From Psilocybe azurescens (lineage: Eukaryota > Basidiomycota > Agaricomycetes > Agaricales > Agrocybaceae): 64,000 nt of DNA. Numbering within the stretch: position 1 is the first letter of the stretch; every line of letters starts with the position of its first letter. Positions 1 to 11,686 of this stretch are shown one piece after another. The notes beneath the pieces are model-generated. The model did no database searches. It was not told where the DNA came from and was given only the letters and a program-made list of their open reading frames with translations. A program made the translations under genes and the position numbers. The DNA lies in contig JAJIRX010000681.1 of assembly GCA_023853785.1 (NCBI GenBank), forward strand, positions 248,001 through 312,000, given 5' to 3'.

Positions 1-99
1 TGACTACTTAACCGGCTATAGTAGGCACGTGCAGTGATGTAGTTAGTAATTGCCAGGCTTTCATCTCACTCACTCACATCCCTCAAGTCATCTAATACC

Positions 100-840
100 A
101 TGTCAATCGTGCATCTTACCTCTCTACCTCAGCTAGAAACAATTCTATCCAAATCCAAGGACAAACTATCGGTAAGCTGTTAGCCCCACCTAAGTTAGAC
201 AACAGTCCTCACCATCGACTTCCTTCAGGTAATTGACTTCCACGCATCCTGGTACGAACCGGTTGCCTTCTCTCTTCAGATTCTAGTACATATGGTCACC
301 GAACACATCTAGGTGCGGACCATGCCATGCTATCGCGCCCCACTTTTGAAGCACTATCCAAGCAATACGCATCTGTCAACTTCCTGAAGTGTGATGTCGA
401 CGCTGTCTCTGATGTTGCACAGAAATATAAGGTTACTGCGATGTAGGCATATCATCTTCACACCGCATTCCTGCCCCACTCAACTCCGTAAACAGGCCTA
501 CCTTTGTATTTTTGAAAGGAAACAGTCAAGTCGATACCCTCAAGGGAGCAGACAAAGCGTACGCCGAATCATCATTAGACCCTGAACGCGACTCACTCTT
601 GACTTTCTCAGTGGACTAACCGACAAAGTCAAAAACATGCAACTAACGCAGGGAAGTTCGGGTGGTACATTCACCGGGAAGGGGCACACTTTGGGAGGAG
701 ATCCTGCTGCGCCAGATGTTGTGGGAGAGGTCAAACAAAAGCTGGACATGGCATCAGCAGGTCTCAATCAACTCGACCCACAGCTTAAAGTTTTACTAGT
801 CCTTCTGGGTTTGTATTTCTTATTTTGGTACTATGGTTGA
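100..840 (+). CDS. Tail-anchored thioredoxin-domain protein
   Basis: A five-exon model (100-171, 229-251, 313-442, 496-558, 612-840) gives a protein of about 170 residues. It opens with a thioredoxin fold: the strand VIDFHASW runs across an intron into the redox centre WCGPC, followed by the conserved cis-proline segment AMPTFVFLKG. The C-terminus is a hydrophobic stretch (LLVLLGLYFLFWYYG) at the very end, which predicts a tail anchor with the thioredoxin domain facing the cytosol. A cytosolic disulfide reductase bound to ER or mitochondrial outer membrane is an inference; the membrane is not shown. The T run at 344-347 has one T too many for the frame to pass from APHF to EALSKQY, so the model needs a one-base correction. 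All introns have GT-AG ends. Confidence 0.88.
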
Positions 841-1124
841 TAAAAAAAACAGGCCGCGTAATGTTTTTCCTGGCGTCGTAGCACACAGTGAACGCTATTG
901 ACCGCCAAAGGATAATTTAATTCTTTTATTATATACTATTCGTTCGTATTCCGTGAGAGATCAACCGACAATGGTACATCCGCAATGCAGCGAAGGATGT
1001 TGGTACAGATAGCATGAAAAAGAGAAAGCAGTGAAAAGATGTATGTACCTAGTTGCCCCCTGGAAAGGCCGCGAAATAATGCAAGATCGACAATGGAAGG
1101 GGGAACTGGGACGTCACGATTTGA

Positions 1125-2194
1125 CTAAGAAGGTCCCCATCCCATAATCGACCATGCTTGTCTAGCCGCCTCTTCTTTAGCTATCTTCTGGCTTTTGCCG
1201 ATACCCCGGCCGTATTCTTGCCCGTTGACTGCAAAGAAATGTCAGATTGGCGGAAGCGTGGAATTCTAATGGGACGTACTGCAGCATTTAACTGTCCAAG
1301 TTGGCTGGTGAGATGGGCCAACTTGTTCCGCTGGATAGGTTACTTGTAATCCCTTTTGAGCAGCAGTCTGGTTCACTAGAGCCAATGTTACCAAGCTCAT
1401 AGAAGACGACATAGGGACCGGTGGACTTCCTGGGAGAGGGGGTGGCGGGAATGTGGGTGGAGGTGCATACGCAGAACCGAATTGAGGTGGGGGAGTACCA
1501 TAATTACCCATACTGGACTGGCTTTGGAGGAGGTGAGGAAAAAATTCCCATCGAACTGTAGGCACCTTGGTAACCAGTCTGACTTGGGGGTCTGACTGTA
1601 ATCAGGTGTTGAATCAGGAAGCTTGATATCTACGGTAGGATCGATCAACCGAGATATCCAAGTCTGTATTGTTGCAAGGCCGTTTCGAATGTAAAGGGCG
1701 CCTATGTATGTGTAAAAGTATCTGCGCATTTCCTGGCAATTCAAGCGTTAACTTGAGCGAAGGGGGATGAGCGTGAAAACGTTTCAAAGTGTACCTGTGG
1801 ATTTTGCAAAATTTGAATGTTGTCAGGAGAGATGCGCAGTTTGTCCTTAAGACCATAGGCCTTGAGCCATGCATCCAAGTTATAATCTGTTATTATTTCA
1901 GCTTTGCTCGTCTGTTGCAACCGATGTCAGATCTTCAATGTGAAAAGGCCAGTTGACAATCACCTCCATATCACGCGCGCTTTTCAGCGGTTTAACAGAG
2001 AAAAGATGGTAGGTGACTGCCAGGTCAAGCACTTTAGATCCCAATTCTGCAAGACGCTCGGTATCACCATAATCGCCGTTCATGGGTGCGCCACTGTATC
2101 GCAGTGAGTGGTGAGTGTAGACATCGAGCATAAGGTCGAGATCGCCTTCAATCTTGGGAAGAGGGGGTAAACTATCCTGACCTGGAGTAGACAT
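1125..2194 (-). CDS. Degenerate RNase III-like domain plus dsRNA-binding domain
   Basis: The start is the ATG at 2194 (MSTPGQDS). The N-terminal half resembles the RNase III fold: the signature helix reads ERLAELGSKVLDL (about 2020-2060) where active enzymes have ERLEFLGDxVL, and the second helix reads RRYFYTYIGALYIRNG (about 1690-1735) where active enzymes have aDxxEAxiGAlY. All four catalytic acidic positions are therefore replaced. A Pro-rich linker follows, then a double-stranded RNA-binding domain split by an intron, ending in an Ala/Lys-rich helix (GIGKSQKIAKEEAARQAW) and stop at 1125. RNA binding without cleavage is the likely role. A mitoribosomal protein of the L44/MRPL3 type is an alternative, since those also pair an inactive RNase III fold with a dsRBD. 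The linker around 1560-1600 changes frame and may contain an indel. Confidence 0.75.
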
Positions 2195-2868
2195 GGTAGT
2201 GGGAAATAAGAGGCTTATGGTGCTGTGTACAAACAGCATGCTTTATATAGAGAAAAGTGGCACTCGCTTGAGAGTGGCAATCTAGCACAGCCTGCGTGGG
2301 AAGAATGAAAGGACTTCTATTAATACTTGACCATTGACGATCGATAAGAGGACAAGCGCTTAAATCCACGAATGCCTCTAAAAAGCATTAAACACTCGTA
2401 AAGTAAAGTCTAGTAAAGTAAGACATAAAGACATATGCCTAGGGCGGGCTCGGTAGAAGCACAAAATAAGCTTTTCAGAGTGAGCTAAACGCGGAAGTCA
2501 ATTATCAGATAAGATAAGATTATACACGTGAATTAAATTGAAATTCAGACTCAGGGCCAAACGATCACGTGAGAGCGACTTGCAACAAGGGCGTTGACAA
2601 TGAAAGGCGAGGATAGAGTTTCCAACTTTCTCAAATTGTTCTTCACTTCATCCATTGCTGACAGGCGTCCAGCCCTCCGATACCTCGCCAGGCTCATTAA
2701 CCAAGGACATTCAACCCTCCCGCCAATAATCATATTCTCTGGTCTCCAAAGTTCAAAATCCACGCTTCCTCGTTTAGACCAATAACCATATCGCAAGGTT
2801 GGTGGATTTCGCGACACAGACTTTCGACAAGATAGAGAGTGCACACGAACTGTACTCGGGGTATACCA
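2195..2868. promoter_or_regulatory. Intergenic region between divergent genes
   Basis: This 674-bp gap separates the ATGs of the RNase III-like gene (minus strand) and POM152 (plus strand), so it should hold both promoters. I see no TATA box or repeat that can be assigned with confidence, and no supported gene. Open frames on both strands here have neither family resemblance nor splice support. Confidence 0.4.
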
Positions 2869-5800
2869 ATGACGACACCGACACCTGGTTCAAAGAAGAC
2901 AACCTCGAACCCATTAATACCAGAAAAATACCTTGATGTACCTACACAAAGGTTGTACTTTCTAAGTCTTGGTTTGCTTTGCCAGGTTAGCTATCCCATA
3001 CTCGATGGATGATGAACTCATCATCATTTGATTCTATTACAGTCCATCAAGGCTTTAGACTTCGTGTGGTCGCTGGCAGCATCTGAAGGCCGTCTAGCTA
3101 CTTGCCGGAAATGGCTTTTTTCGATCTTGCTTATTGCATAGTGTTATCTCAACTTCGAATTCCAAGATTGAACTACAGTAAAGCAAGTGTCATTCTACAG
3201 ATATGTTTGCTCTGGTTTTTAGACGCGTTGTTGTTCGGAGGGATCAGCGTCAACACTTCCTGCACTGCTCGGCAGTGTTGCATTGACATCGAAATTGCAA
3301 GGTACATTGTGCGTCGCAATATAGCGTCAGAATTTTTGAACTTATGCACAGGTGACTCTCAGCACCGGACACCTCAATATTTCGTGGACTCATATCACCT
3401 CTGAGTTTCGGGATGATCTCGTCCACGCCGAGTTCAGGCGACCCTCATCTTCTTGGTCAACATACTGTTCGAATGTCTCCGATCAGTACTGCCCACCTCA
3501 ATCCAGAAAGTTTCAATTACTGCTTGTCTCCCACCCTGGGACATGTTCTTATCCCTATCGTTCTCAACAACACAAACCTCGCCGGATTGAAGTACTCGAT
3601 AACTCCGCTGGGCTATTCCAAAGATAGCACCGGGAAGATTGAAGTACACGAATTGAATTTGAGACAGCTAAAGGGAATCGAAGACACTTACCAAAAAAAA
3701 AATGCAAGCGGCTGCTCAATCAGGTCCAGTAAACCCTACGGATGAATATGACGAGTATGACGACGACGACGATACCGAAGCTCAAGGCATACACACCAAG
3801 CTTCAACACACACAATCACTCATCCATATCTCGCTTTCTCGTCCTGGTATCGTTCGCTTAGAACAAGTTTATGACTCTTCGGATGTCGATGCCCGGCTAG
3901 TCATCTCCAAAGCGGTGGTTGTCCCTTGTCCTACTGTGGAGTTTGCAGAAGACGAAGGATCTGCCAAACATAATGTTCGATGTGCTGGTCAGGAAGCTCA
4001 CCCAGAGTTGAAGATTAACGTGCATGGAGTACCGCCATTGAGTCTCCGCTGGATTAGAACCGTAAACGGGAATCGAGAACAATTTTTGGTTGAGGGTATC
4101 GAAGGAGAGCATAAAGATAAGCACACCCTTGAAGGTGACGTCTCATCTTCCGATATCGTAGAACCAACGAGCGCAATCGTCTTATCCCGGGTTCCGGATG
4201 CCCAAAAAGTTACAGTACCATTGACCGTATCTCTTGAAAAGGCTGGGACATATCTCTACGCTTTGGAGGAAATAACGGACGGCGTTGGAAACTCGGTTCG
4301 TATGGGATTGGAAACAATGGCTGTGGAACCCGACTCCGTTAGCAAGACAAAAACGACACGATCGTTTACGGTTCTCCAAAAACCAGCTGTTTCGTTTGCT
4401 GGTTGTACGATCGATTCGCCGACAAAACTGAGGGTTGGAGAAGAAAAGAATCTCAAAGTCACAGCGATCAAGGCGGACCTTTTCGATGCGCCTTGGGATC
4501 TGACTCTGAACTACCGACCCTTACCCAGTAATGATGCTAAACACGTTAAACCTTGGAATAAAAACTTCAAGATTAAAGCTGGCGAGACGGGATTAAGTAT
4601 CCCAGCCAATGCTCCAGGAGAGTACAGATTGCTTTCTGTCAAAGGCAAAGTGGGTGTTCTCATACTTTTTTTTCCTACTTGGTGCTTTGACCTATCCATC
4701 ACAGTACTGTACTGGGACCGTGCTGGCTCCGGATGCATGCAAAGTCGTCCAAGTACCCGTGCCCTCTGCCGAAATTGAATGGAAGCGCATTCATGAATGG
4801 TAACTAGCTTTGCGGCACGTTAAAAGGTTAGACCTGCTGATTGTCCTTTAGCTCAGGAGACACGGGCATTTCTTCCACGATCATTTTACACGGAACACCA
4901 CCGTTCATGGTCTATTACACTGTGAAACGCGATAATGAACCCGCACGCGAAATCGCAAAGAGGTTCCACTCTTCTCGTAATGAGCTGACTTTCCAGCCTG
5001 AAAGCAGCGGTCACTATACTTTCACCTTCACTGCCATTACCGACGCACACTATACAAACAAGATAGAGTTGCAAGGCCCGAGTATTGAGCAGATGATACA
5101 TCCTGTTGCATCTGCTGATTTTGGCGCAGATAAAAAGCACATCCTTACCACATGCTGGGGAGATTATGTTGATGTGGACGTTGACCTACGGGTATGTGCA
5201 ATATTTCAGCCTGTGATTCCTTCAATAATCTTCTGCCTGTCAAGGGGACCGGCCCGTGGAATCTTGAAGTTCAAATCATAGGTCCAGAAAATACTGAGAC
5301 ACTACAAATCCCGGATATCCGACAAAGACGAAAAACGCTAAAGCTACCTATTCCCAAAGAACTACAGCAGAACAGCGGAAACTTTGAGATCAACTTATGT
5401 CAGTATATTTCAACTGCTTCATTTGCAAAGTACTAAAGTGACATAGTGAACGTCGAGGATGCGTCCAAATGCAAGCGACCGCTGAACGTGGCACCTCTGA
5501 AGGCCATTGTCAAACGAATTGTGGTGAGTATTTTTAGCTCTACTCTTTCATCTCCCTTCTAAACCAATTATGTAGCCCACAGCACGATTTTATGGTAAAG
5601 AAGCGGAGCGACATGTCGTTGTGACTGAAAACGAAACCGTGGATCTTCCTCTACGCCTGACGGGTGAGAAAGTAAGAGTCTGCATTTCAATAAACACCGC
5701 CATGTCACAACTCTAATCACGTCTCTTTCCAAGCCATGGTGGATTGAGTACCGAAAAGTAGGCTCGGGCGAGGTTAAACGCATCAGAGCGCCCGATGTGA

Positions 5801-7441
5801 ACGCAAACATCCAAGTCAGAGACAAGGGCGTATACGAACTTATTTCAGTAAGGCTTCGTTATAGTTTACCTCACATTAATCCTGACGATTCATTTAGGTC
5901 TCCGATTCGGAATGCAAGGGTACTGTTGCAGACGATGCCTCGACGTATACTGTAGAATGGATTCCTAGACCATCTGCCAGACTTGCTCCTTCCACAGCTG
6001 CTACGTATGAAACGTACAATAGCTCTCATATACTCCGGCCGATCTGCGAAGGCATGAACGATCACGTTGATCTTGATCTAACAGGTATTGTTTACCGCTT
6101 TATTTATGAAACCCCATCGCTGATTGTATGCATCAAGGGAGACCTCCTTTCCAGATCATGTACAATATTGCACAGAACGGCGAATCCGGTGGAACTAAAA
6201 TCACAGGCGAACCGGTCTTTAACAGCATACAGCCTCGCACGAGATTCCAGTTACACACTTCCACTGCAGGAAGGATGTATTACGAAGTCAAGCAAATCGG
6301 CGATGCGGCATATCCTCTATCGAAAAGCAGGGATATGGTCATTCCTCGTTCGCAAAGGCTTCTGTTCGAGCAGCAGGTTTCCGTACGGCCATCGGCTCGT
6401 TTCAAGAACCGTAATCGTCTCGCATACTGTCTCAACGATGCGTTGGTTCCTCTAGACACAACTGCAGATGGGGCTGTGGTTTTGGAAGGCACCCTCCTTT
6501 CACCATGAAATTATCGATAAAAAATGTCGCTGCCAGCCATGTGGACAAGAAGACCATTCAAATCCCCACTAATACTTGGAGGCTTGATGTTCCCTCTTAT
6601 AACTTTAACTCAATTGGTCCTCATTTGATTAGCATCGAAAAAGTCACTGACGCCTCAAATTGCGAACAAGCTGCTCTGGATCCACTGTTCCGTTCTATCT
6701 GGGCTGATGTTGCAGAGACGGCTGCTATTATACCCTTTGAACGGCGCGAAGATATCTGTGTCGGAGATGTCACTCGCTTCCAGCTCGAAGGCATACCTCC
6801 ATGGACGATAGCGTCAGTCTACATATCTCTGTCTGCATGACGGTTTAACTCAACCTTTGTTCCATTACAGATACAAAATGAATGGAAAGTCATTCACACA
6901 AGCAGTCAAGACTTCTCCATTCTCCATTCTTCAACAACAACCTGGATTGTTCACGGTCAGCAGCATCGCTCATCAGCAAAAGATGTGCAAGGCGGCGGTT
7001 GCAGACCTTAGATTCACGGTTCATCCTCTTCCTTCGGCCCAAGTAGGCCACGGAAAGAAAATATTCCAAGATATACATGAAGGTATTTTTCATAAGCCTA
7101 AATTTTGGACGCATATACAGGTATTGATTTCCTTCCAGGTGATCAAGCGGAGATAGTGTTTACACTCATCGGAGAGCCGCCTTTCACATTCACTTATCAA
7201 CGATCAGAACTTTCCCCAAAGAAAGGCGTAGCTGGAAAGGTCCTTGAGACGCACACCGTGTCTCGAGTGCAAACCAACGAATATTCAATATTCTCTGCTT
7301 TAGAAGGTACGATGACTCGCTATAAACAGATTTGAAATTTCACCTTACGACTCTCGTTCAGGAACGTGGACTGTAACATCTATATCAGATCGCTACTGTC
7401 GCTACCCAGCACAACCAGATGTGTCCGCAGAAAAAACATGA
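2869..7441 (+). CDS. POM152: Nucleoporin POM152 (nuclear pore membrane protein)
   Basis: This large multi-exon gene encodes the transmembrane ring nucleoporin of fungal nuclear pores. The start at 2869 gives MTTPTPGSKKTT, then YLDVPTQRLYFLSLGLLCQ, an intron (2986-3042), and the conserved SQLRIPRLNYSK followed by a membrane segment (ICLLWFLDALLFGGISV). The lumenal part is a chain of Ig-like repeats recognisable by recurring G-x-P-P-F/W cores (HGTPPFMVYY, GRPPFQIMY, EGTPPFTMKL, GIPPWTI, GEPPFTFTY), each preceded by a conserved Cys. The stop is at 7441. Total length of roughly 1200-1300 residues matches the family. The exon after the membrane segment (about 3250-3410) is not resolved. The A10 run at 3693-3702 carries one A too many between EDTYQKK and MQAAAQSG. 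Assignment is very secure; exact exon borders less so. Confidence 0.93.
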
Positions 7442-7686
7442 GTTGCGGTTACAAGCATTCACCCTGTTGATACGCTCTGTACTGTATCCATATTTCAATT
7501 AATATATAATTGAGTCTTTCATCCTTGATGACCGATTGCATTTATATAGTAGCGACACGTCAAAGGCAACAGATTATTTTATTCATTGTCTATTTTACTT
7601 TCTTTGCACTAGCCTAGACTTGGGCAGAAGAAATGTAGAACCATTTGGATACTACAATCGGTGCATATCAGTACGGTTCCACTATA

Positions 7687-8841
7687 TTAGTGAATGGAAG
7701 CCTTACCCGAAGGATCAATGGGAGCTGCTGGCCTTCCAGAAGCAAGTGGAATGCTGGTATAAGAAGGGTCATCCCTGCGAACGAAGCCGGGAGAGTTTTC
7801 TATGGTAATGTTGCGGCTTAATCGATAATGAGTCAAAATCGGTATTACACGAAGTCAAGGAATAGATACATACATAGAAAGATCGTATGAAGGAGTCTTG
7901 GCTGGGGTTTCTCCAGTGATCAAGCGACGCCAGGCTTCGTGGCACTCGTGGATGATCTCAGTGGCATACTTCTTGTTTTTGGCCTCGCCGGAGAAGGCGA
8001 AGGTGTTCTCAGGCTTTCCATCTGGGGATCTTGTAGATTCTGTCAAGAGAAAGGGTCTAAGTAACCGCTGAAATAAATAGGGGGAACCTATAAGGGTACC
8101 TGAACCACTCATTGGTGGCCCGGATTAAACCAGGCAAATGCCTCTCGACATCCTCGATGTCGTTCAGCTTGGATGCCAGGGGGTCGAGCACGTCGACGAC
8201 GATGACCTTCCAATCGGTCTCTCCCTCGTCGAGGAGAGCCATGATGCCGAGGACCTTGACTTGCTTGACCTGGCCAACGTATCCAACCTGCTCACCGATC
8301 TCGCAAACATCGAGAGGATCGTTGTCGCCCTTGGCTTTTGTCTCGGCGTGCAATTGAGAGGGGTCCTCCCAAGTCTACAGCGATAAGATTGACACGATAA
8401 TCGACGACGAAAAGAAGATCGCGTGTTTGAACACATACCTGGGGGAACGCGCCGTAGTTCCAGATGTAACCGTGGTGAGGGAAGCAATTCCTCACGAAGC
8501 GGAGCTTTCCTCTCTTGATGTCCTGCTTGATGGGATTGAAGGGCTCCTCCTTGGAGATCTCCATCTTCGCATTGGTCCAGCGGGGGACCTCAACAATCAT
8601 GTTGAGGATGCCATTGTTCTGATCTGCGAACAGGGGGATATCATGGAAACTCGAGACGACTGAGCCGTTCTGTTCGATGAACACACGATGTTCTATTGAT
8701 TTGATTAGATCAAGAGCAAAAAGAGACATAAAGATATCTACCAAGGGTGTTGGCAGCCCCGATGGGGCGGGGGTGTAGGCTGGAAGAGAGAATGTTAGTA
8801 GAGAACTGATTTTGAGAAAGAGGGGAGATACCGGAAGACAT
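7687..8841 (-). CDS. IPP1: Inorganic pyrophosphatase (family I)
   Basis: It hydrolyses pyrophosphate to phosphate in the cytosol, pulling biosynthetic reactions forward. The family signature [12 protein letters not shown] is intact, as are HRVFIEQNG, the [13 protein letters not shown] strand, [22 protein letters not shown] and the C-terminal [19 protein letters not shown] block. The start at 8841 reads MSS, then a 52-nt intron (8780-8831). Two sites break the frame: G5 at 8769-8773 (one base short for [13 protein letters not shown]) and G4 at 8024-8027 (one base over in the FRIYKIPDGKP segment). The last exon ends with [11 protein letters not shown] and stops at 7687. Length fits the 285-290-residue fungal enzyme. 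It converges on POM152, 245 bp away. An essential single-domain enzyme with two frameshifts argues for sequence error rather than decay. Confidence 0.93.
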
Positions 8842-9252
8842 GGTGGATGCTTTTGAAGAAGAAATAAGCCTGAGTTGTTGGTTAAGACGCTGTACAGTGT
8901 TTGGCCCAAAGGTCATAGGGCGGAAGATTGATATACTCTGTGTTTTCGTGAAGTCATTATTGCACCATCCACTATATTTATTTCCCACAAACCTTAGGCC
9001 TGGTCAGGTAGGTGAATGGCCTCAGTGTTCCTTTGAACGCATTCATATAAATACACACTCTGGGTCCTATTCCGCTCCAAATCCCGTCGACTAAGTTGCG
9101 GAAGAAACAGGATCGGCATTTCAGTCCACCTTTACCGGAATTATCACATCCTTTTTTTTTCATACTAAATTACCGCATCAGGAACAGTTAACAGGGGCGG
9201 GTCGCGTCGATATTTGAGCTACAGTTATATTACAACTAATTTACACAGGATG
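8842..9252. promoter_or_regulatory. Upstream region of the pyrophosphatase gene
   Basis: About 410 bp lie between the pyrophosphatase start and the 3' end of the GCP4-like gene, both on the minus strand. It should hold the pyrophosphatase promoter and the GCP4 terminator. I see a T9 run near 9152-9160 and AT-rich stretches, but no gene or repeat I can support. Confidence 0.35.
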
Positions 9253-11528
9253 TCAAGCAAGTCCACCTTCAGCCAAAATATCAGTTTCTCTAGTACTTCG
9301 ACTTTTGCGGAGTTTGGATAATTCTCCGTTGAAATCCAGTCGCAGCAATAATCTCTCAACGTGTCGTCGACTGTGATCGGCGTCTCCGTCTACCATTCTT
9401 CTAGATAAATTGTGGGTGGTCTGATTCACCATGCTAGCACCCAGAAAGCCCGACTTTGAGGCGTCCGCCGCAGTCGAGAATGGTTGTTGGGACATGGACG
9501 ATGTCAAGTTTTCGTAAAAAGACTCTAACTGTCCGCGTAATGTCTTTTTCCTAGTGTTAGCAATTTCCAAGAATTAGATATGAAAATAGTAGTATGAACT
9601 GACCTCATCAATTTCGGAGACAATAGACCATCGCTCCTTTACTAGGGCTCCTACCTGATCATCACTGTCGCCTCCAAGACTGCCTTCGAATAATAGTGCT
9701 GGTAGGACATCTCCACCCCAGCGTTCCACAAGAGCAACAAATCGTTCACAAATGTCTAGAACCTGTCGCATGATAGTGGTGATATTAGGATTAGTCAACA
9801 AGCAACCATCCAGTAGCCGTCCAAGGTAGTTTGTATGTATGATCCGAAGGGTATTAAAATCCAAACAAGACGACGTGGATGACTGAGTGGCATGGTTTTC
9901 GGTCGCTATCTTCACGTTTTGCGCTTCCTGTCTTTGGTTGTCCAGTAACTCCTTCAATTTCCGGAATTCGACGTCGACAACATCCATCATGACATATCCC
10001 AGTAAGGTATCCAAGAACCAGCTCATGTCTCTGACAACTCCCCATCCACATCTCAGCATTTGAATCCTTGACTCGTGATCTTCGGCTGTGCCGCCTTCAC
10101 CAAAGCCTGTCCAACGGCGACGGGCACGCTGAGCGTTAGATAACGAACTCCAACATGTGTGCACTCTCGTATGTGCTTTGCGCAAGGCGGATAGAAAAGA
10201 AAATAGCGTTGAATATGTGGCTAGATCCGTCCGGTCAAGAAAGAGATCCAAAGGCCATGATAAATTATATGAGAGAGATAGCGTGGTACCAAGGAGATGG
10301 CTATCAAAAAGGGATGTGCTTGTCTGGGCTGTCGTTGGTATTGGCAGGGGTGGGTCGTTGGTCAATGAGGGAAGAAGAGGGCGCAAAGGCCCGGCCGGAA
10401 GTACGAAACGTAGTCGAGTAAGGTATGGATCATGCTGCGCCGTAGTACCTAGAGATGCACGAAGGATTGCAAGATTTAGATCCTGTTCACGTATCATGGA
10501 TGCTGAGCCTGAACGAGAGGTCAGACGAGAAAGCATCAGACGTTCGAATTCTCGTATAAGCGATAGGCTGAATTCGCCGTTACGAATGAGGAAGTAATTT
10601 GCCCTATATTGGATCTGTATAAGGGAAGCTGCCTTAGGATAATGAAATTAGACTCACAGAGAATCTACTGCATCGTCGACGTCCTTTTTCGTCAGGACGT
10701 TCACCCAAAGCCATTCTCCTACATCAGTCCTTATCTGTGAAATGACGAGATCGAACGCGTGCTGATCTTCAGGGAGAACTCCTTCCAACAAGGCAGTATG
10801 TTCAGTAGCAAGAATTCTTGGGGGTTGTTTTTGCCATTTTACTGCTTTGACTGTTGCAATCGCACGTCCTACGTAGGCGATAGAATCGTAAGACTGGGGG
10901 ATACACACGATGGTATTGAGCCAGTCAGAAGTATCAAATTATCTCCAGCAAGAGGGTCCACGGGCGAGAGCGACCCATGTACCAAAAACGCGGTTAGTTG
11001 CGTCCGCCAGACACGTTGAACGGCTACAGATATTCTTTCCAAGATGTCGGCTATTCGATGCACGCCGGTCTTCGAACGAGCGACAAGCAGATCAATCAAT
11101 GGTCCTGGATTCCAATCCTTTTCGGCCTCGATATCGTTGACAAGAGCAACAAGCGCAGCCAAAGGTGCATCCCACTCCGAGAATATAGAGCGTACCGATG
11201 AGAGTGGGACGAATGCCCCATTTGCGACGAGAGCACAGTCGCGTTTCAGAACCTTAGCCTCCGTTTCTATGACTAATGACTCGTAGTCCTCCTTCAGGAT
11301 ATGGCTCAACGTCGCGCAAAGCGCGCACACATATCGAGACCGTGAGCGCGACAGATTGACGCATGCTGTTTTGATTTTGCGGTAACGATAGGCAATCAGG
11401 CCGAGCGCTTCTAGGGTTTGCTGTTCTCCTGGGTGTAAGAGTGGTGCAATGGCTGGATTGAGAGTATAATCAACGGGAAACAAGGATGATGAATGACCTG
11501 CGAGGACGAGGAGGACCTCGGCGATCAT
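9253..11528 (-). CDS. Gamma-tubulin complex component 4-like (Spc97/Spc98 family)
   Basis: It opens with MIAEVLLVLAGHSSSLF, the typical start of GCP4, which is much shorter at its N-terminus than GCP2 and GCP3. Family blocks follow: GPLIDLLVARSKTGV, the PSCVSP...DSIAYVGRAI segment, VSQIRTDVGEWLW, then ANYFLIRNGEFSLSLIREFERLM and SLSYNLSWPLDLFLDRTDLATYSTLFSFL of the C-terminal GRIP2 domain that contacts gamma-tubulin. The role is microtubule nucleation at the spindle pole body or on gamma-TuRC. The frame breaks at the G5 run 10896-10900, one base short. An intron joins DDAVDSL to ANYFLIR; the last exon likely begins near 9556 and stops at 9253. It is divergent from the TBC gene with 158 bp between start codons. 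Confidence 0.88.
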
Positions 11529-11686
11529 GTTGAAAGAGGTGAATGTGACAGGGTTGGCTTGGGAAACACGTCTGTCACGGATGACCCTCAGGATGTCACG
11601 TCAGTACTCTGTTAGCGGCATAGCTACGGACTCGGAGGGATGGACTGCGCTATAATAACATTTACTCGACTCTATCCATAACCCCC
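11529..11686. promoter_or_regulatory. Short bidirectional promoter region
   Basis: The start codons of the GCP4-like gene (11528, minus) and the TBC gene (11687, plus) are only 158 bp apart, so the two genes probably share this promoter. A CTATAATAA sequence near 11650 lies about 35 bp before the TBC start codon and could be a core element, but this is only a visual match. Confidence 0.45.

Noticed and set aside
2551..2950. Minus-strand frames here read as a fairly protein-like sequence (for example GVGVVIGIPRVQFVCTLYLV).
   Set aside because: The plus strand contains the true start of POM152 at 2869 with conserved family sequence, so the antisense frame over its 5' end is a shadow. No splice-consistent continuation exists on the minus strand.
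3102..3404. A single 100-codon plus-strand frame as an independent membrane protein.
   Set aside because: Its hydrophobic centre is the POM152 membrane exon; the ends run through the flanking introns.
10155..10597. Long plus-strand frames antisense to the GCP4-like gene.
   Set aside because: They lie entirely opposite a conserved exon of the Spc97/Spc98 family and have biased basic composition typical of shadow frames.
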